A stretch of DNA of 64,000 nucleotides from Muricea muricata. Its lineage: Eukaryota; Cnidaria; Anthozoa; Malacalcyonacea; Plexauridae. Positions within the stretch are counted from its first letter, which is position 1. The number at the start of each line of letters is the position of its first letter. Shown here in pieces: positions 1 through 13,619 of the stretch. The stretch is taken from positions 63,084,243 through 63,148,242 of the forward strand of contig OY979717.1 of assembly GCA_963855995.1 (NCBI GenBank). The letters are read 5' to 3'. Below the pieces are notes generated by a model. It saw nothing but the letters and a program-made list of their open reading frames with translations. It was not told the origin of the DNA and did not search any database. The position numbers and the translations under genes are program-made.

Positions 1-1072
1 TTCTTTAACCAAAAACAGCATAGGTAACAACAAGAGAATGTTTTAGCTAGAAAATAAACGAACTTGGTGTCATAGTTGAAGGATTTTTCAAAGATTACGT
101 GGAACGGTGGAAAAGAGGGATTCTGGATTTCTAAAATGGATAAGAGTGGGAGATATTAGGCGTCTGAAGGAGAACTGTTCGTAAATTATCATGATCAATG
201 TCTATCAAGATTTTGAGAAAGTTTGCTTTGCCATATATCTTCAAAACTAGCAATGATGGACTCCTGGTAATCAATAATAATTCTAAAAGTACCTCCACTG
301 GTGTCGTGGAATAAACGTTTGGCACTGGATTGAGGCAAAAAAATGCTTGAGAGCACAACAGAAGTTTGTCCTTTTGACGGGCAGACGAAATCAGCATGAT
401 AAAGCTTGGAAATTGTATGCATGGGTTAGATTATTGATATTCAATGATGGTATGTGACCAGCGAGGCTAAGGAGTCAACAAAAAAGTGGCAAAGTAAACG
501 AGTTCTGCTGGTAACAGCGGAAATAGGGATCAGAGGTCTCTTTTGCACATTTAGGCACATATGAAGACATGTTGGTTGCTAATAATACAGATCTAAATGA
601 TCGTTCAACCACTTCTTTGGCAGGTACCTAAAACCTTTCATCAGAAGTTCCTTTTCCAGCATTAGGGAATTATCATGTTGATCTCGACTTGTCTGTCTTG
701 TCTTTCTCGACTTGTTGTGCTCTCAAGCATTTTTTTTCCTCAATCCAGTTCCAAACGTTTATTCCACGACACCAGTGGAGGTACTTTTAGAATTATTATT
801 GCTTACCAGAAATCCATCATTGCTAGTTTTGAAGATATATGGCAAAGCAAACTTTCTCAAAATGTTGATAGACGTTGATCATGATAATGTACGAACAGTT
901 CTCCTTCAAACGCCTAATACCTTCCATTCTTATCCATTTTAGAAGTCCAGAATCCCTCTTTTCCACCGTTCTACGTAATCTTTGAAAAACCCTTCAAGTA
1001 TGACACCAAGTTCGTTTATTTTCTAGCTAAAACATTCTCTTGTTGTTAACTATGCTGTTTTTGGTTAAAGAA
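1..1072. repeat. Long inverted repeat (fold-back element), left end at window edge
   Basis: Positions 1 to about 362 are the near-exact reverse complement of about 714-1072. The outer ends read TTCTTTAACCAAAAACAG and its complement. The spacer is about 350 bp. Open frames on both arms are mirror images of each other and contain no domain I recognise, so I do not call genes. The left end may continue beyond the window. This is probably a fold-back DNA element; no target duplication can be tested at the edge. Confidence 0.8.
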
Positions 1073-1325
1073 TGTCGTTTCCACTTCCAATTAAGTTAAA
1101 AACGACGTCCTGTCGTGTTATCATATTTTTAAAACTAATAGCGTGGTCCACCCCAAATATGGAACAACGCCATATTTTTTCAGTCATGTGACTAACATCA
1201 AATATCAACATGGTAAAGATCTTCTCACAACTTTGTTTTGATGTTCGTAAGTTTTAATGAATAGAAATGCTCATTTTGAATACGTACAGCATAAATATCT
1301 CATAAAAGTAATATCGTGAGTCGCA

Positions 1326-2680
<1,355 letters not shown>

Positions 2681-2801
2681 CAGTGGCGTAGCCAGGGTCA
2701 TTGTTTTTTTTTGGGGGGGGGCAAGTAGCGAAGGCATTCAAGGGGGTCCAACCGCCAACCTCTACACGGGGCGCCCCCCCCCCCCCTTAACTACGCGACT
2801 G
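2681..2801. mobile_element. 121-bp hAT-type MITE with 8-bp target duplication
   Basis: The left end CAGTGGCGTAGCCAGGG matches the right end CTACGCGACTG as an imperfect terminal inverted repeat. An exact 8-bp direct repeat GCCTTAGG flanks it at 2673-2680 and 2802-2809. Eight bp is the hAT target-site size. The interior is a G-run and a C-run. It is too short to code for anything. Confidence 0.8.
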
Positions 2802-2807
2802 GCCTTA

Positions 2808-3634
2808 GGCCCGTTTTAGACGGCGTACTTCACATGCGCCGAACTTAAATGAAAGCTACATTATGATTTAAGTAAGGCAAAAGAGCGGCGTCTGAATCAG
2901 TTAAGTACGGTAGTTTAATTAAGAGCGACAGCACATTTAACTTTAAGTAGAGCAGAGTCGGTCGCATAATTCGACGTTGGAGCGACACTGATTCATAGCC
3001 GCTCCACTCTCCTCCTCAGAGGCTTTTTTGATCTCTTAAACTAGCACCTCCTCAAGCCTCTGCGGAGGAGAGTGGAGCCGCTCCACTAATGTGCCAAACT
3101 TAAATGATAATTTATCTTGATCAATTTTAATGTATTAGCCACTGGCCCACTGTCCGATAATATTATTATTATTACAAAAACTTATATAGCGCCTATAGCA
3201 CATAGATCTAAGCGCTTTACAATCATTGAATAAAAAATATATTACAGCAATAACAATACTGATAAAATATTAAAAGATTGAAAACCAAGTCACAAGAAAC
3301 CCAAGTCACTAAAAAACGTTACTTCACATTATAGGCTATGTCAAACAAATGCGTCTCAAGTTTACTCTTATCTTAAATTCCGAGAGATCTATACATGCTC
3401 TAAGAGAGGAGGGTAGCTTATTCCATAGTCTGGGACTACTAACGGAAAGGCTCTCCCACCACAACTATTTACACAAAATCTAGGCTCATTAAGTAGAGAA
3501 GACTCACTTAGTATTATTGACTTATTCATTTTATATTTAAGTACGTTTCAATGACTGCCACTCCAATGTCGCTCCAAAGTCGAATTTAATACAATTAAGT
3601 TCTGCGCATGATAAGTACTCCGTCAGAAACGGCC
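2808..3634. mobile_element. Palindromic DNA element with internal hairpins
   Basis: The left end GGCCCGTTTTAGACGG pairs with CCGTCAGAAACGGCC at 3620-3634, and the match continues inward (AACTTAAATG with AATTAAGTT). A second inverted pair, 2998-3025 with 3055-3085 (GGAGGAGAGTGGAGC core), forms a strong hairpin. Positions 3160-3230 hold a TATAGCGCC ... GCGCTTTACAA motif, a pattern I associate with dispersed repeats of marine invertebrates. It abuts the hAT MITE on its left. The GGCC ends resemble PIF/Harbinger-like MITEs; the superfamily is inferred. Confidence 0.65.
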
Positions 3635-3829
3635 TACGCCGTCCGGACCTTACTGGTCACTACTTCAGTTTTCATTACCTAGTTAATGTGGTCTTAAAGC
3701 AAAGAATACCATTAAATCACATTGATAAAGATCTGACCCCATTTCTAGCCCTAACCCATTCTAAACATGCGGTATTAACTACGTTTACACCATACCGTTT
3801 CCGTGGCCTTTTCCTATTACTTTATTTCT

Positions 3830-4078
3830 ATTCCCTGTCTATTCTATATCCACTTGTATTTCGATTTCAAGTCAAACTTCCATTTTTATTCCCATTTCAA
3901 CTTCCATTTCTATTCCATTTCCACTTTTATTCCTATTCCATTTCTATTCACTTCCATTTTCATTTTCATTTTCATTTCCACTTTCATTTCAAATTCTATT
4001 TCAATTTCTATTCATATATCCATTTCCATTCCATTTACACTTTCATTTCTTTTTTACTTCCACTTCCTTTTCCATGTA
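3830..4078. repeat. Imperfect TTCCATTT-type pyrimidine repeat
   Basis: A strand-asymmetric run of 6-bp-like units (CATTTC, TATTCC, CATTTT). It yields Phe/His/Ser-rich frames on the plus strand in two registers, which are by-products of the repeat and not a gene. Confidence 0.85.
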
Positions 4079-4717
4079 TTCTGCTAAGCAATTAATTGCT
4101 ACCTGCCAATTTTGTTCCCGGCTAACAAATCCACTACAAGTCACTTGCCGGTTAAGGGCCCTCTTCCTAGGTTGTTTTCAAGTTAGGTCTCATTTAGTAA
4201 CTACGCAGTTTTTGTTTAAGGTTTCAGCAGCGCGATTAAAGGTTTCATAGGGGAAAGAACAAGAGTAAAAAATATCGGTTGCCGAAACCGTGTAACATGC
4301 ACTTTTGAGATTCTTTCAACCCGTTTTTCCTGGATGAATTTGATCAAATTTGATGTCTTGTTTCCCCCTGAAGTTATTCTTTTCCCCACCCAACCATCTC
4401 CGTTATTCGCCGGGTAATTGTAAATTTGTAGTTTACTATACTGTAGATAGTACTTTACGCATGACCCTACTGCAATACATGTATACCTCATTCACTGCAC
4501 GTAAAGAAAAGATGGTGTATGTTAAAAGTTTAGTTTGAATTAATTTCAGATATATCTTATCCTAAGTAGCCGGTACGTGTTTAATTATATATTCTACGAC
4601 GATTCCTATGCTTCACTCTTATAAACCTATACTATATAAAATTTATCCACTACAATTAAAATTTAAAAAGGTATGTTGCTTATAGCTATTCATATTACAA
4701 TACTCCACTGACTCAGT

Positions 4718-5626
4718 TTAGACCGATATTGTCTTTCTTTGGCAAAACATTTTCTTATCCAAAGCTCCGTATACATACGGGTTAATTACGCCTGTCCCAA
4801 AGATGTAAAGAGACTCAAACCAGAAATACTAAGCTGGTAAAGAATTTGATCTGGCAACAGAGATAATCCATGCGACTTGTGCAGGGAATCCAGAGATCAT
4901 GAAACATATGACAATGGTAAAAGATACAACGAAGGCTTTTGTGTTCCTTAGCCGTTTTACAGCTCGGAACCAAGTGGCTGGTGATCTTTCTCTCCCGACA
5001 TCGCTGACCTTGTTACGGCCTTTCGTTAGTTTCATATTGTAAATGAACAAATTCTGTGTGACAAGCTTCTTGCATATTTTAATGTAAATAATAAATAGGA
5101 ACAGGACTGGCATAAAATATTGAATGCTTACCAGGAAGACTGTGTAGACAACATTAAGCGATTCGGTTGACCAATCTTCTTCACAGTTTTGGTTTTTATC
5201 GAATTTAAGTACAAGCAAAATTGGAATGCAGCAGACTATGGCAAATATGTAGACAAAAATTGAAAGGATTTTTAATGCTCGCCTGCTTACAGCAGGTTTG
5301 AGTGGATGCAAAATTGCATAGTAACGAGTGATGGAAATGAGAACCATAAAATGTACTCCAGCGATAAGAAATGATGTGTGCGTAGGCGACAAGATCTTGC
5401 AAATAACACTGGAATAAGAAGTCAACGGCCTGTTAGTGAATTTGGCATAAATAGTTGGGGTGAAAAACAACACGTAGAAGAAGTCGCAAACTGCCAAGTG
5501 GAGAACGAGAAAATAGTAGTTATTTTTTAGTAGACTACTTTTTCGGTAAATTGACAAGATTACATGTACATTTCCAAGAACGCCAAACATCACGGCTATC
5601 ATCAAAACCGCACGCTGTAACGCCAT
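4718..5626 (-). pseudogene. Rhodopsin-family GPCR with one in-frame TAG between TM6 and TM7
   Basis: A single-exon class A receptor frame. From ATG at 5626 it shows TM1 with GNVHV, TM2 with LAVCD (the conserved LAxxD), the TM3 end as SITRYYAI (DRY read as TRY), TM5 with QYFMPV, and TM6 with FMISGFP. A TAG stop at 4829-4831 follows LPA. The same frame then continues without a shift through TM7, including the NPYVYGAL version of NPxxY and a short basic tail, to TAA at 4718-4720. Only one base separates it from a full receptor of about 302 codons. The extracellular N-terminus is nearly absent, so an upstream exon is possible. It may be a young pseudogene, a segregating null allele, a stop-readthrough gene or a sequencing error. 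Ligand unknown; the sequence looks like the peptide/amine-receptor type found in expanded invertebrate clusters. Confidence 0.75.
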
Positions 5627-5869
5627 ATATGATATATAGTTTGTTTTCAAGAATACCAGTCTGAAACAGTATATATTGTTCCTGAAAGTTGATGGTTAAT
5701 AGCAGAGAAAAATCCGTGAAACGATATCGTAGAATACGTTGAAATATACAATAAGCCTCGAAATAACAGCGCTGTTGTACTAAATGCAGCTGTGTTACAT
5801 CAGATGTTTTACTTGGCAGCAACATGACGTGCAAAAATAAATAAACTGTCATAGTTAAATTCCACATAG

Positions 5870-7340
5870 CGCGCTAATGCGTTTGGTGCAACGCTGAAAC
5901 AAAAGCGATCACGTTTACCACTAGTTTGTTCACAGAGTTATCGTCATAAACTAAATAAAAATGCGCGTTCGCACATACCAACCCTGAGTTAAGGTTGAAA
6001 CAATATATACAGAATATACCATACAACAAATAATATATAATGCCATGCAATAATCATGCAACTACTTTTACCCTAATTTGCATGCTTCGTGTTCAAATTC
6101 AGGCAACGTAAACAAGGATAAAGAATATTACTGCTTGTCTTCTCTGGCATGAAACAACGCATGCAGCTTGCCATTTAGGCCTTTTTGCCCCTTGTTCGAT
6201 ATGGATCACAGCCACAGCCGAGCTGAGGCAACCCAATCACGTTGCGTAGTAATTTTCGATTATATTTTCGAGTTTCTACAAAGTAAGAACAGAAACTTAC
6301 TATGCATTAGTAAATCTCAGTGTGATGTATTTAGGCGATATTAACAAATTTCAATACCTCAAGGTCATTTTACGCTTCATTTAATCCTGGGTAAGCTGGA
6401 ACTTATAATCAGCCGTAAAGTATTTTGAATCGAGCTTTTTAGCATCTTTTTATGCAAATCTATGATTTCACATTCGTGCATTTCACATGATGGGTTTGTT
6501 TTATGGATCAGCTGCCTGTCCACCGTGATCATTAAACTCAATGACCGTGGTGCGTATACACTATAGAAGGCTCCTCAACTACCACCATTGTTCCCATATT
6601 TCCCTCAGCCGAATGTCTCCCCCCCCCCCACTCCAGGCCTCGGTACGAGGCCTATTGTCAGACATAGCATATAGTCATACCACTATACTGCTATACCTTA
6701 ATCTATCTGTTAGTCTTTTTGCACAGTCAGGTTCCTTGTAATGGTCACGGCCAAATCTGGACCTCACTAAAGAAGCGTCTTTCTATTTTTGGACATTGAC
6801 TGTTTAATCAATCTATACTGGATTACCAAAATAAGAGGCCCACAAAAACATCGATCGATGTAGGAGATGCCAGCATATCTGGTAGTATCCGATCTGCAGA
6901 GGCATCAAAAAGGATTATTCGGTTACGTAGTCTGAGCTTGAAAGAATGGGGACAGAATAAAGCGCGTTCAATTAAACATGATTTGCTAGTCATCTTTTGC
7001 TAGTCACCTATTCTGTAACAAGCAGTTCGACCGTCCTGACTACGACAATCGTATTCCCTGTACAGATCAGCTATTAAAGAATATGATGATGACAGCACTG
7101 TCGCAGTTGTGGCCAAAGTCGCATGAATAATAACTTCCACAAATTTTGATAAATACTTTAGGCTGGTAGCATTGAAATTAATAATGTACTGAGTTGAAGA
7201 TAATATTTCCTGTACTTTTTTAGATTGATATAAAATTGATTGAGTTTCCATTTTATACATTCATTTATATTTACATAATTGAATATTTTATAATATCTTT
7301 TATAAATAACGCGACGATATATGTACACAATATAGGTATC
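5870..7340. other. Intergenic DNA upstream of the GPCR and downstream of the CCDC89-like gene
   Basis: No convincing coding series or repeat was found. A C-run at 6621-6630 and short AT tracts are present. The part below 7345 should contain the 3' UTR of the CCDC89-like gene; I found no canonical AATAAA there. Confidence 0.4.
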
Positions 7341-7344
7341 TCAT

Positions 7345-10300
7345 TTAACCAATAATTTGACGTAATTTGGAATTTAATTCTCTCTCTTTTAATAAAAGCT
7401 TTTCGGTGTGGGCTTTGTACGCCTCAAATTCCTATACGAGAAAAAATAAATATTTTACAAACACATGCATGTGTTACATGAAGAAATTCTTCTGAAAATA
7501 CTGTTGCACACTGCAACAAGTAAAAACAAAAATAACCTTTGCAAAGCATCGCTTAAGGTGGCTCGATAGTCTAACTCATAGCACATAATACTTCTTTCGC
7601 CATAGAATCTTTTACAGTGCGCGTGTAAAGCTTAGTTCAGTTCATTGCATAGCTCTGCTGGTTGTCTTCATAATTGGAAAAGTTTTATACTCCTACCGTT
7701 CGTATGTCTAGAGACATTGTTGTCATAGGTAAGGTGTGGAGTTTATGCAAATGAACTTATAATTAGAAACGAGTTCCAACAAGAAACGTGATTTCTATGT
7801 TCAGGCAAACTTTTAAGAAATTCTTTTTTAAATACAGCAAACAGTGCTATAGAGCTGTGCAATGAACAAAAATGAAGCTTAAGCATTCACGACAAAACAT
7901 TTAATCGTAGAGACATAAAATTTCTAATGAATTCTGACTATCGAGCCACCTTAACTATACATAGTTCAGTGACTGAAATTTGGGAAACCCATGTGACTTG
8001 GACCACGTGCTAAAATTTGTGTGTATACCGAAAATGTTTTACAATTCCATGACACGCCCAATAGAGTCACGAAGTAACAACAGGCCAGCCAAATTGGTCG
8101 TTCTTTTAAGAACGACCCGATCAACTATTCGTGACCGTATTATTGCGTGTCATGGAAATATAACCGAAATGTAGATTACAAACAGTTGAAATAATTTACA
8201 TAATATATACGTAAAAAGATCACCTTGTCATGGTTCATTACTTTATCTTCCGCTTTCTTTAACAACACCTTCAATTTCCGCACTTGGACGTTGGCAGATG
8301 CATCTTCCATTTCCTTGCTAAGAAATTGCATTTATATATATGTATTATTACTACAGTGAGGTAAAAAGTAGAAATTCACTCAAGTTCTGCATGTATCGGC
8401 TATGATACCTATGTATAAATAATCAAGATTGTACAAGTGCGTTCATAAGTTTTTGGATATTTTTTGTGATGCATGTCTTTTGTAATGATGACGAAAGTAA
8501 GTCATATGAACAATTTTAAAATGATTGAGAAAAACACATTGTCAACGGTTATTGACATGTAAAAAATGCAGAAAATTTGTATTTTCAGCGCCATTTTTAG
8601 CGGCACAATGCTTTCGAAATACTTTTTTACCACTGGAAAAGTTTGGAACGAGGATAAGCATAAATTCACTTATCCTGGTATTCAGTTATCCTGGTATCTC
8701 ATTCAGTCATAATCTTCAGGAAAAGGAAGAGGTCAAACAATTTATGAGCACACCTGTAATCACTCTGAGTATTTTACAAATTTTACACTTTCTATTTTCT
8801 AACAACAAACAAGAAAAAATGGAAGCGGCTGCAAAATCAGTTTATCCACAAAATTGGCATATTAATTTTTAGATAAAGTGAGATGAAGTACTTTCCAAAA
8901 ATCATATTTTGGATTACAGTTGAAGCAAGTACATACGTAAATTTTTCATTCTGTCTTTTCATCAACAACTCAAGCTCTTGAATTTTCCGATGAAGCTCAG
9001 TAACTTTTTGCTCTTGTTTCTGAAGATATAATTTCATTTTATATGTTACTAGGGTTAGAGTAAACGGCGTCGATACAGAAATATATGTTTCCCAGCTTAC
9101 AAGCATTTTCTCTTTTTGTTCTGATGTTTCCCGGATCTTTTGAGAATTCTCTTCATGGAGCTTAGCCATTTCATTTTCTTTTGATAGTAGCTCTTGAGAT
9201 AGCTGATTGGCTTTCTTTTCCAGTTCTGAAAATACAGTATAACCTTTGTTAGTCTAATTTTAAAGCAATGAATGTTAAAATACGGTCACAAAGACCGGCG
9301 TACTTTAACATTACCCAGTGCACCGTGTTCAGATTTTTCCGCTTTAGATTTTAGAGTTCCAACTTCTTTATTGAACTGTTTTTCTTGCTCCGCTGACCGA
9401 GCTTTCAATTGTCTGTAAGATAAGAACATATATAAACTATTGTTGTTATCCCTTCACGAAAACGTTTCATCTATAAAGATAAAATAGAAACTCAAAACAC
9501 AAATCAAGGAACATACATGAAAGATTTTATTTTATAACAACTGTGAGTAGTAGTATCTACCAAAAATGTTATATTAAGTGTTTTCGGGCCATTCATAGTG
9601 ATTCCCAGTAACTCCCACATAATAAGATCTATACATTTAATATATTTTTCGATAATCATCTTACGTTAAAAAACCATCACAGTTTTGGAATTTCTTTGTC
9701 AATATCTTCAAGTCATTTTCCAATTCTTTTATTCTTTCATTCTTTGCATCCATCAATGAAGCTACTTCTTCTGCTTTTCTGGCCAGCAAGTCTTTATTCT
9801 CTCTTCTTAACTCATCGTTCACCATCTTGTAGCCATCCTTTATTTTTATAATCTCTTCATGATTATGATATAATGTCTCAAATCGTTTTTGAAGCACAGT
9901 GTGTTTTCTTCCTTGATCCTGGTAATTACACTCAGCATTCTCTTTGGCTGTCTGTAGTTCTCTCATATCTTCTTCAAGAGTTTGTGATTTAATAAGAGAA
10001 GTGTCTGCCTGTTTCTTTAGAATGCATATCAGTTCTGACTGCTGGTCAATGCGATCACGAAGCATTGCATTTTCAGATGTTTCATCTTTAGGCAAATGTT
10101 TTAACTTTGATAAGTTATCCTCAATCTCCTCAGGAAAAAATGCTGCATCCTAGGTTAAAATAAAAGGGAAAACTGCAAAATAAATTCCACATCGAGATCA
10201 TTGTTCTAAATTCTATAATTTATTCATTGGTAAAAATTTTGTATATGATAGCCAGGGCTCTCACAATCTGAGAAAATTTCCTCAGATTTATGCTGTTTCT

Positions 10301-11596
10301 ATGGGGGGAGCACTGATGATAGCTAAATCAAATTAGAGTGTATTTTGATGAACTATATAATGGTCCTAGTGAGCGTGCAGCCAAAGATGCAGATTAATGT
10401 CCAATACCCTCAATCTTGTACGACTCGTGAACGACAATGCAAAATGGTCACAAACCGTTCGATTCGTAACATGATATGAGGATCTAGAACTAGGTAGTCG
10501 TGGGTTTTGTGTGACTGTCTTGGTAGATTCGTACAATTCGTACCAATCGTACCAAAGAAACATAACATATACCCCAAAAGCATATAATTTTACACGTTGT
10601 CACTGAGTCAAATTTTAAAACATATCGTGTGACTCGTATGTTGAAGTTATTTTCGTGTTGCACACAGTATTACTCATCTAATACTTATAATAGATAATGA
10701 CGGCAACATGATGCAGCCAAGGTTGAAACCTCTCTCTCGTTTAAATTGGCGAATCTAACGATTTGCGAACGAATCTGAGAGCATTCACGAATCGAACGAT
10801 TCATACAATTTGTACGAACCTACCAAATCCCTCACACAAAACCCATGACAGCTTAGACATTCATATCATGTTACGAATTCACCAATCGAACGAATACGAA
10901 AGCCTTCACGAATTCTACAAATTGGTACGAATTGTATGCATGAAGACTTTAACTGAAGGTATAAAAGTATTTAAAAATCCATTTGTGCACACATTATACT
11001 CAGTAAAAGGACGAGGTTGCCTCAAGTCATAAATTGCTTCTGTTCAGAAGGCAAGAAATACGCCAGTTTGTGATTAGGAGTGTTTACAATTTCGTTAAAA
11101 AGTTTCTTACATGCTTCTTCACGTCTGCAGCTGAGTTTTTTAATGCCGCTAAGAGCTAAGCTCTCCTCATAACTTAAGTTACGATATACAGGACGCATAA
11201 TACGTTTTTGAGCACGTTCGATGGCGTTAGAGAGATATCTAGGTAACCCATAGCGGAAGACTTGGCATCGATACTACAAGACTTGCCCAATATAGAGGCG
11301 CAATAAAAGTTGAGAATATCGGCGTTTGGAACTTTTGCTCGTTTTAGCTGTACAATGAAGTAAAACCGCTTGTTCGCTTTCTTAATGGTATCAAAAATAT
11401 GTTTTTCCACTTTAAATCACTGCTACTAGTTAGGCCAAAAATCCGGGCATGTAGTTGACATTGCGACATTCGTGATTCAATTCCCTGTTTGCTGTAAGAC
11501 CAATGTAATCGCTCCAGCAAGACGTTTTACCACGTTGCTTCCAAAGTCAACTGGCCCCTCAAACGTTGCACCACTTTCATTTTGATCGTCCGCCAT
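7345..11596 (-). CDS. CCDC89: CCDC89-like coiled-coil protein, 7 exons
   Basis: Exons (minus order): 11531-11596, 9665-10149, 9315-9412, 9101-9225, 8937-9019, 8224-8317, 7345-7431. All have GT/AG borders and consistent phase (0,2,1,0,2,0) and sum to 1038 nt, 345 residues plus stop. Exon 1 supplies MADDQNESGATF and ends at GTG/GTAAAA. Exon 2 has the family block ENAMLRDRIDQQSELICILK, close to vertebrate CCDC89. The last exon keeps the C-terminal KERELNSKLRQ signature. The whole protein is predicted coiled coil (heptads, Glu/Lys/Gln-rich) with no membrane segment. In mouse the family was described as interacting with the HEY1 transcriptional repressor; molecular function is otherwise poorly known. 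Human CCDC89 is about 374 residues, so the length fits. Intron 1 carries a LINE relic, intron 6 two MITEs. Confidence 0.85.
7557..7950. mobile_element. 394-bp MITE with TTAA duplication in CCDC89-like intron 6
   Basis: Perfect 15-bp terminal inverted repeats, GGTGGCTCGATAGTC and its complement, are flanked on both sides by TTAA (7553-7556 and 7951-7954). TTAA targets are used by piggyBac and Kolobok superfamilies. There is no coding capacity. Confidence 0.85.
8047..8155. mobile_element. 109-bp near-perfect hairpin MITE
   Basis: CCATGACACGC at the left pairs with GCGTGTCATGG at the right. Inner arms TCACGA and TCGTGA pair, and the centre GGTCGTTCTTTTAAGAACGACC is itself palindromic. It lies in the same intron as the TTAA MITE. 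Confidence 0.75.
10366..10865. repeat. Inverted repeat rich in TCGTACGAAT-like motifs (intron 1 of the CCDC89-like gene)
   Basis: About 10497-10560 (GTGGGTTTTGTGTGACTG, then TACAATTCGTACCAATCG) is an imperfect reverse complement of about 10800-10860 (CAATTTGTACGAACCTACC, then CACACAAAACCCATGAC). Related ACGAATCG and CGATTC motifs recur near 10750-10930 and 11885-12050. This is a decayed inverted-repeat element. Confidence 0.55.
11027..11420 (-). pseudogene. LINE reverse transcriptase C-terminal relic
   Basis: Two offset minus-strand frames match the region downstream of the LINE RT palm. One shows KKANKRFYFIVQLKRAKVP. The second gives YGLPRYLSNAIERAQKRI and later SCRREEACKKLF before a stop near 11027. 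This order is typical of L2/CR1-like elements. A frame break near 11270 separates them. It sits inside intron 1 of the CCDC89-like gene in the same orientation. Confidence 0.7.
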
Positions 11597-11689
11597 GTTT
11601 GTTTACAAAATTTCGATAAGAATATAACTTGCAACCACCAATGCTCCAACGGTCAAATGCTCCTTCGTCAGTTTTTCACTCTAATTACG

Positions 11690-11845
11690 TTACGAAGTTC
11701 AAACGTTCATTTCAGAATTCGCAAGTCAGTTTGTAAATCAAAGGTTGTGATTGGCCCTTGAACTCAAAGAAACCAATCAAATACTTAGTTTACAAACCGG
11801 CTTGTGAACTCTGAAATAAACGTTTGAACTTCGCTACGTTTCAAT
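11690..11845. repeat. Palindromic element just upstream of the CCDC89-like gene
   Basis: The left arm ACGAAGTTCAAACGTTCATT pairs with AAATAAACGTTTGAACTTCG at the right. The inner segments CAGTTTGTAAA and TTTACAAACCG also pair. It lies about 100-250 bp upstream of the CCDC89-like start codon, in the presumed promoter region. Confidence 0.7.
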
Positions 11846-12365
11846 TTGTGATTATTAATCTTTTAGTTGGGAATTATTAACTTCACGAATCTAACAATTC
11901 GAACCATTCTGAGAGCATTTACGAATCGGACGATTTGTATGGATGCGGATTGATATAAACTCTCTCGTCATCATTGGGTACGTGCACAGTGGGAGATCCA
12001 ACTGTTTACCATTCGAACGAATTTATGTTGTATTCAAGAATCGTGAAGATTCGAGGGTACGGGACAAATATGAAAATGCATGTTATAAATTTAAGTAAAA
12101 TTAATGTATAAAAGAGATGTGCTAATGCTACTAAGAACAATTGGACTAAATAACTAAAGTTACTAGGCACCATCGTAGTGTTCCCAAATTGGTTAGGTTA
12201 ATCGTGCATTAACTTAAAATTTGAAGTTCATTTTCCAGGAGCTTGTTGGGAAGCTTTCAAATATTGTTTTATTTTTTGAAGTTTTGAAAGGAACCAACAT
12301 GTAGAAATACAAAAACTAAAACAGCGGGTTAAACATTAACCCAGGGTTGATGCTAACCCAGCATA

Positions 12366-12748
12366 GGGCCTGTTCATATGGGCAGAAGTTATCTCGGTTC
12401 ACGAGAAAACATTTCGACAAGTTTACAAGCGAGATCTCGCCTTCTTACGGAAATCATGAAAAGTTACCTTGCGTTCATATGAGACGAAAAGTTTTCCCGT
12501 TAACCGAGATCTCGCTTAATATGACAGGCGAGATCTCGGTGACCGAGTTCATTTTTATCCCATATGAACACAACTTTCCCGCTTAGCGGGAAAACTTTCT
12601 GTTTACACTTTACAAAATCTACATCACCGCGGGAAACTTTACCCGGTAAGCGGGAAAACATTTCTCCATATGAACAGAACAACATTATTTGACCTGTCGA
12701 AATGTTTTCTCGGGAACCGAGATAACTTCTGCCCATATGAACAGGCCC
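12366..12748. mobile_element. 383-bp palindromic MITE with long inverted ends
   Basis: The left end GGGCCTGTTCATATGGGC is matched by GCCCATATGAACAGGCCC at the right. The match runs about 55 bp inward through AAGTTATCTCGG and AACATTTCGACA. The interior repeats CGAGATCTCG and GCGGGAAAA motifs in both orientations. Flanks are ATA and TTA, so a 3-bp TTA/TWA target (PIF/Harbinger) is possible but not exact. Confidence 0.8.
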
Positions 12749-13197
12749 TTAAACAAAAAACTGGCCCCTCATATATACTATGATAAAGTAATAATTGCCT
12801 TACATAAATTACCCTATATTTAGCATAAATTGTGTTTGGAGATCACATGACTGTTTTGAGCATACCACATGACTGTGGTAAATGACATTTTTTTTTTGTG
12901 TAGAGTGAGGGGTAAACGTTCTCTAAAAGGTCTAAAAGGTATGCTACTATTTGCGAAAAAGTTTAATTTGGGGGAGATTTGAGAAATAACAAAGATTGAG
13001 TGTTCAAACGAAAAGAACTATCAAGCATAGAAGTATAAGAAATGCAATGTATAACATGACGTATGCAAGGAAGAATAGCGATCGCGTGATGTTAGAGACA
13101 TTGAATATTTTAGACTGGTGGCAGCAGTGAAACATAGTTAATAACATTATTAGATCGATATAGTTACTTGTGAAAGCGGCAGGAGGTAAAGACCGCG

Positions 13198-13600
13198 AGC
13201 ATTGATGGTTTCGAGCATTGATGGTTTCGAGCATTGATGGTTGCGAGCATTGATGGTCGCGAGCATTGATAGTTGGGAGCATTGATGGTTGCGAGCATTG
13301 ATAGTTGGGAGCATTGATGGTGCGAGCATTGATGGTCGCGAGCATTGATAGTTGGGAGCATTGATGGTTGCGAGCATTGATGGTCGCGAGCATTGATAGT
13401 TGGGAGCATTGATGGTTGCGAGCATTGATGGTGCGAGCATTGATGGTGCGAGCATTGACAGTTGGGAGCATTGATGGTCGCGAGCATTGATAGTTGCGAG
13501 CATTGATAGTTGGGAGCATTGATGGTTGCGAGCATTGATGGTTGCGAGCATTGATGGTTGCGAGCATTGATAGTTGGGAGCATTGATGGTTGCGAGCATT
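13198..13600. repeat. 16-bp minisatellite (GAGCATTGATGGTTGC), about 25 copies
   Basis: A head-to-tail array of a 16-bp unit with common variants GATAGTTGG and GGTCGC, and 15-bp copies. Because 16 is not a multiple of 3, three units (48 nt) give a 16-residue repeating peptide on the minus strand in all three registers (MLATINAR, NHQCSQPS). The three overlapping minus frames are therefore artefacts of the array. Confidence 0.95.
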
Positions 13601-13619
13601 ATTGGGTTATTGGGTTCAA

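Noticed and set aside
3688..4095. 135-codon Phe/His-rich plus ORF
   Set aside because: It is the translation of a pyrimidine repeat; a second register gives an equally long frame.
6541..6741. Small proline/serine ORF
   Set aside because: It depends on a C-run and has no context as an exon.
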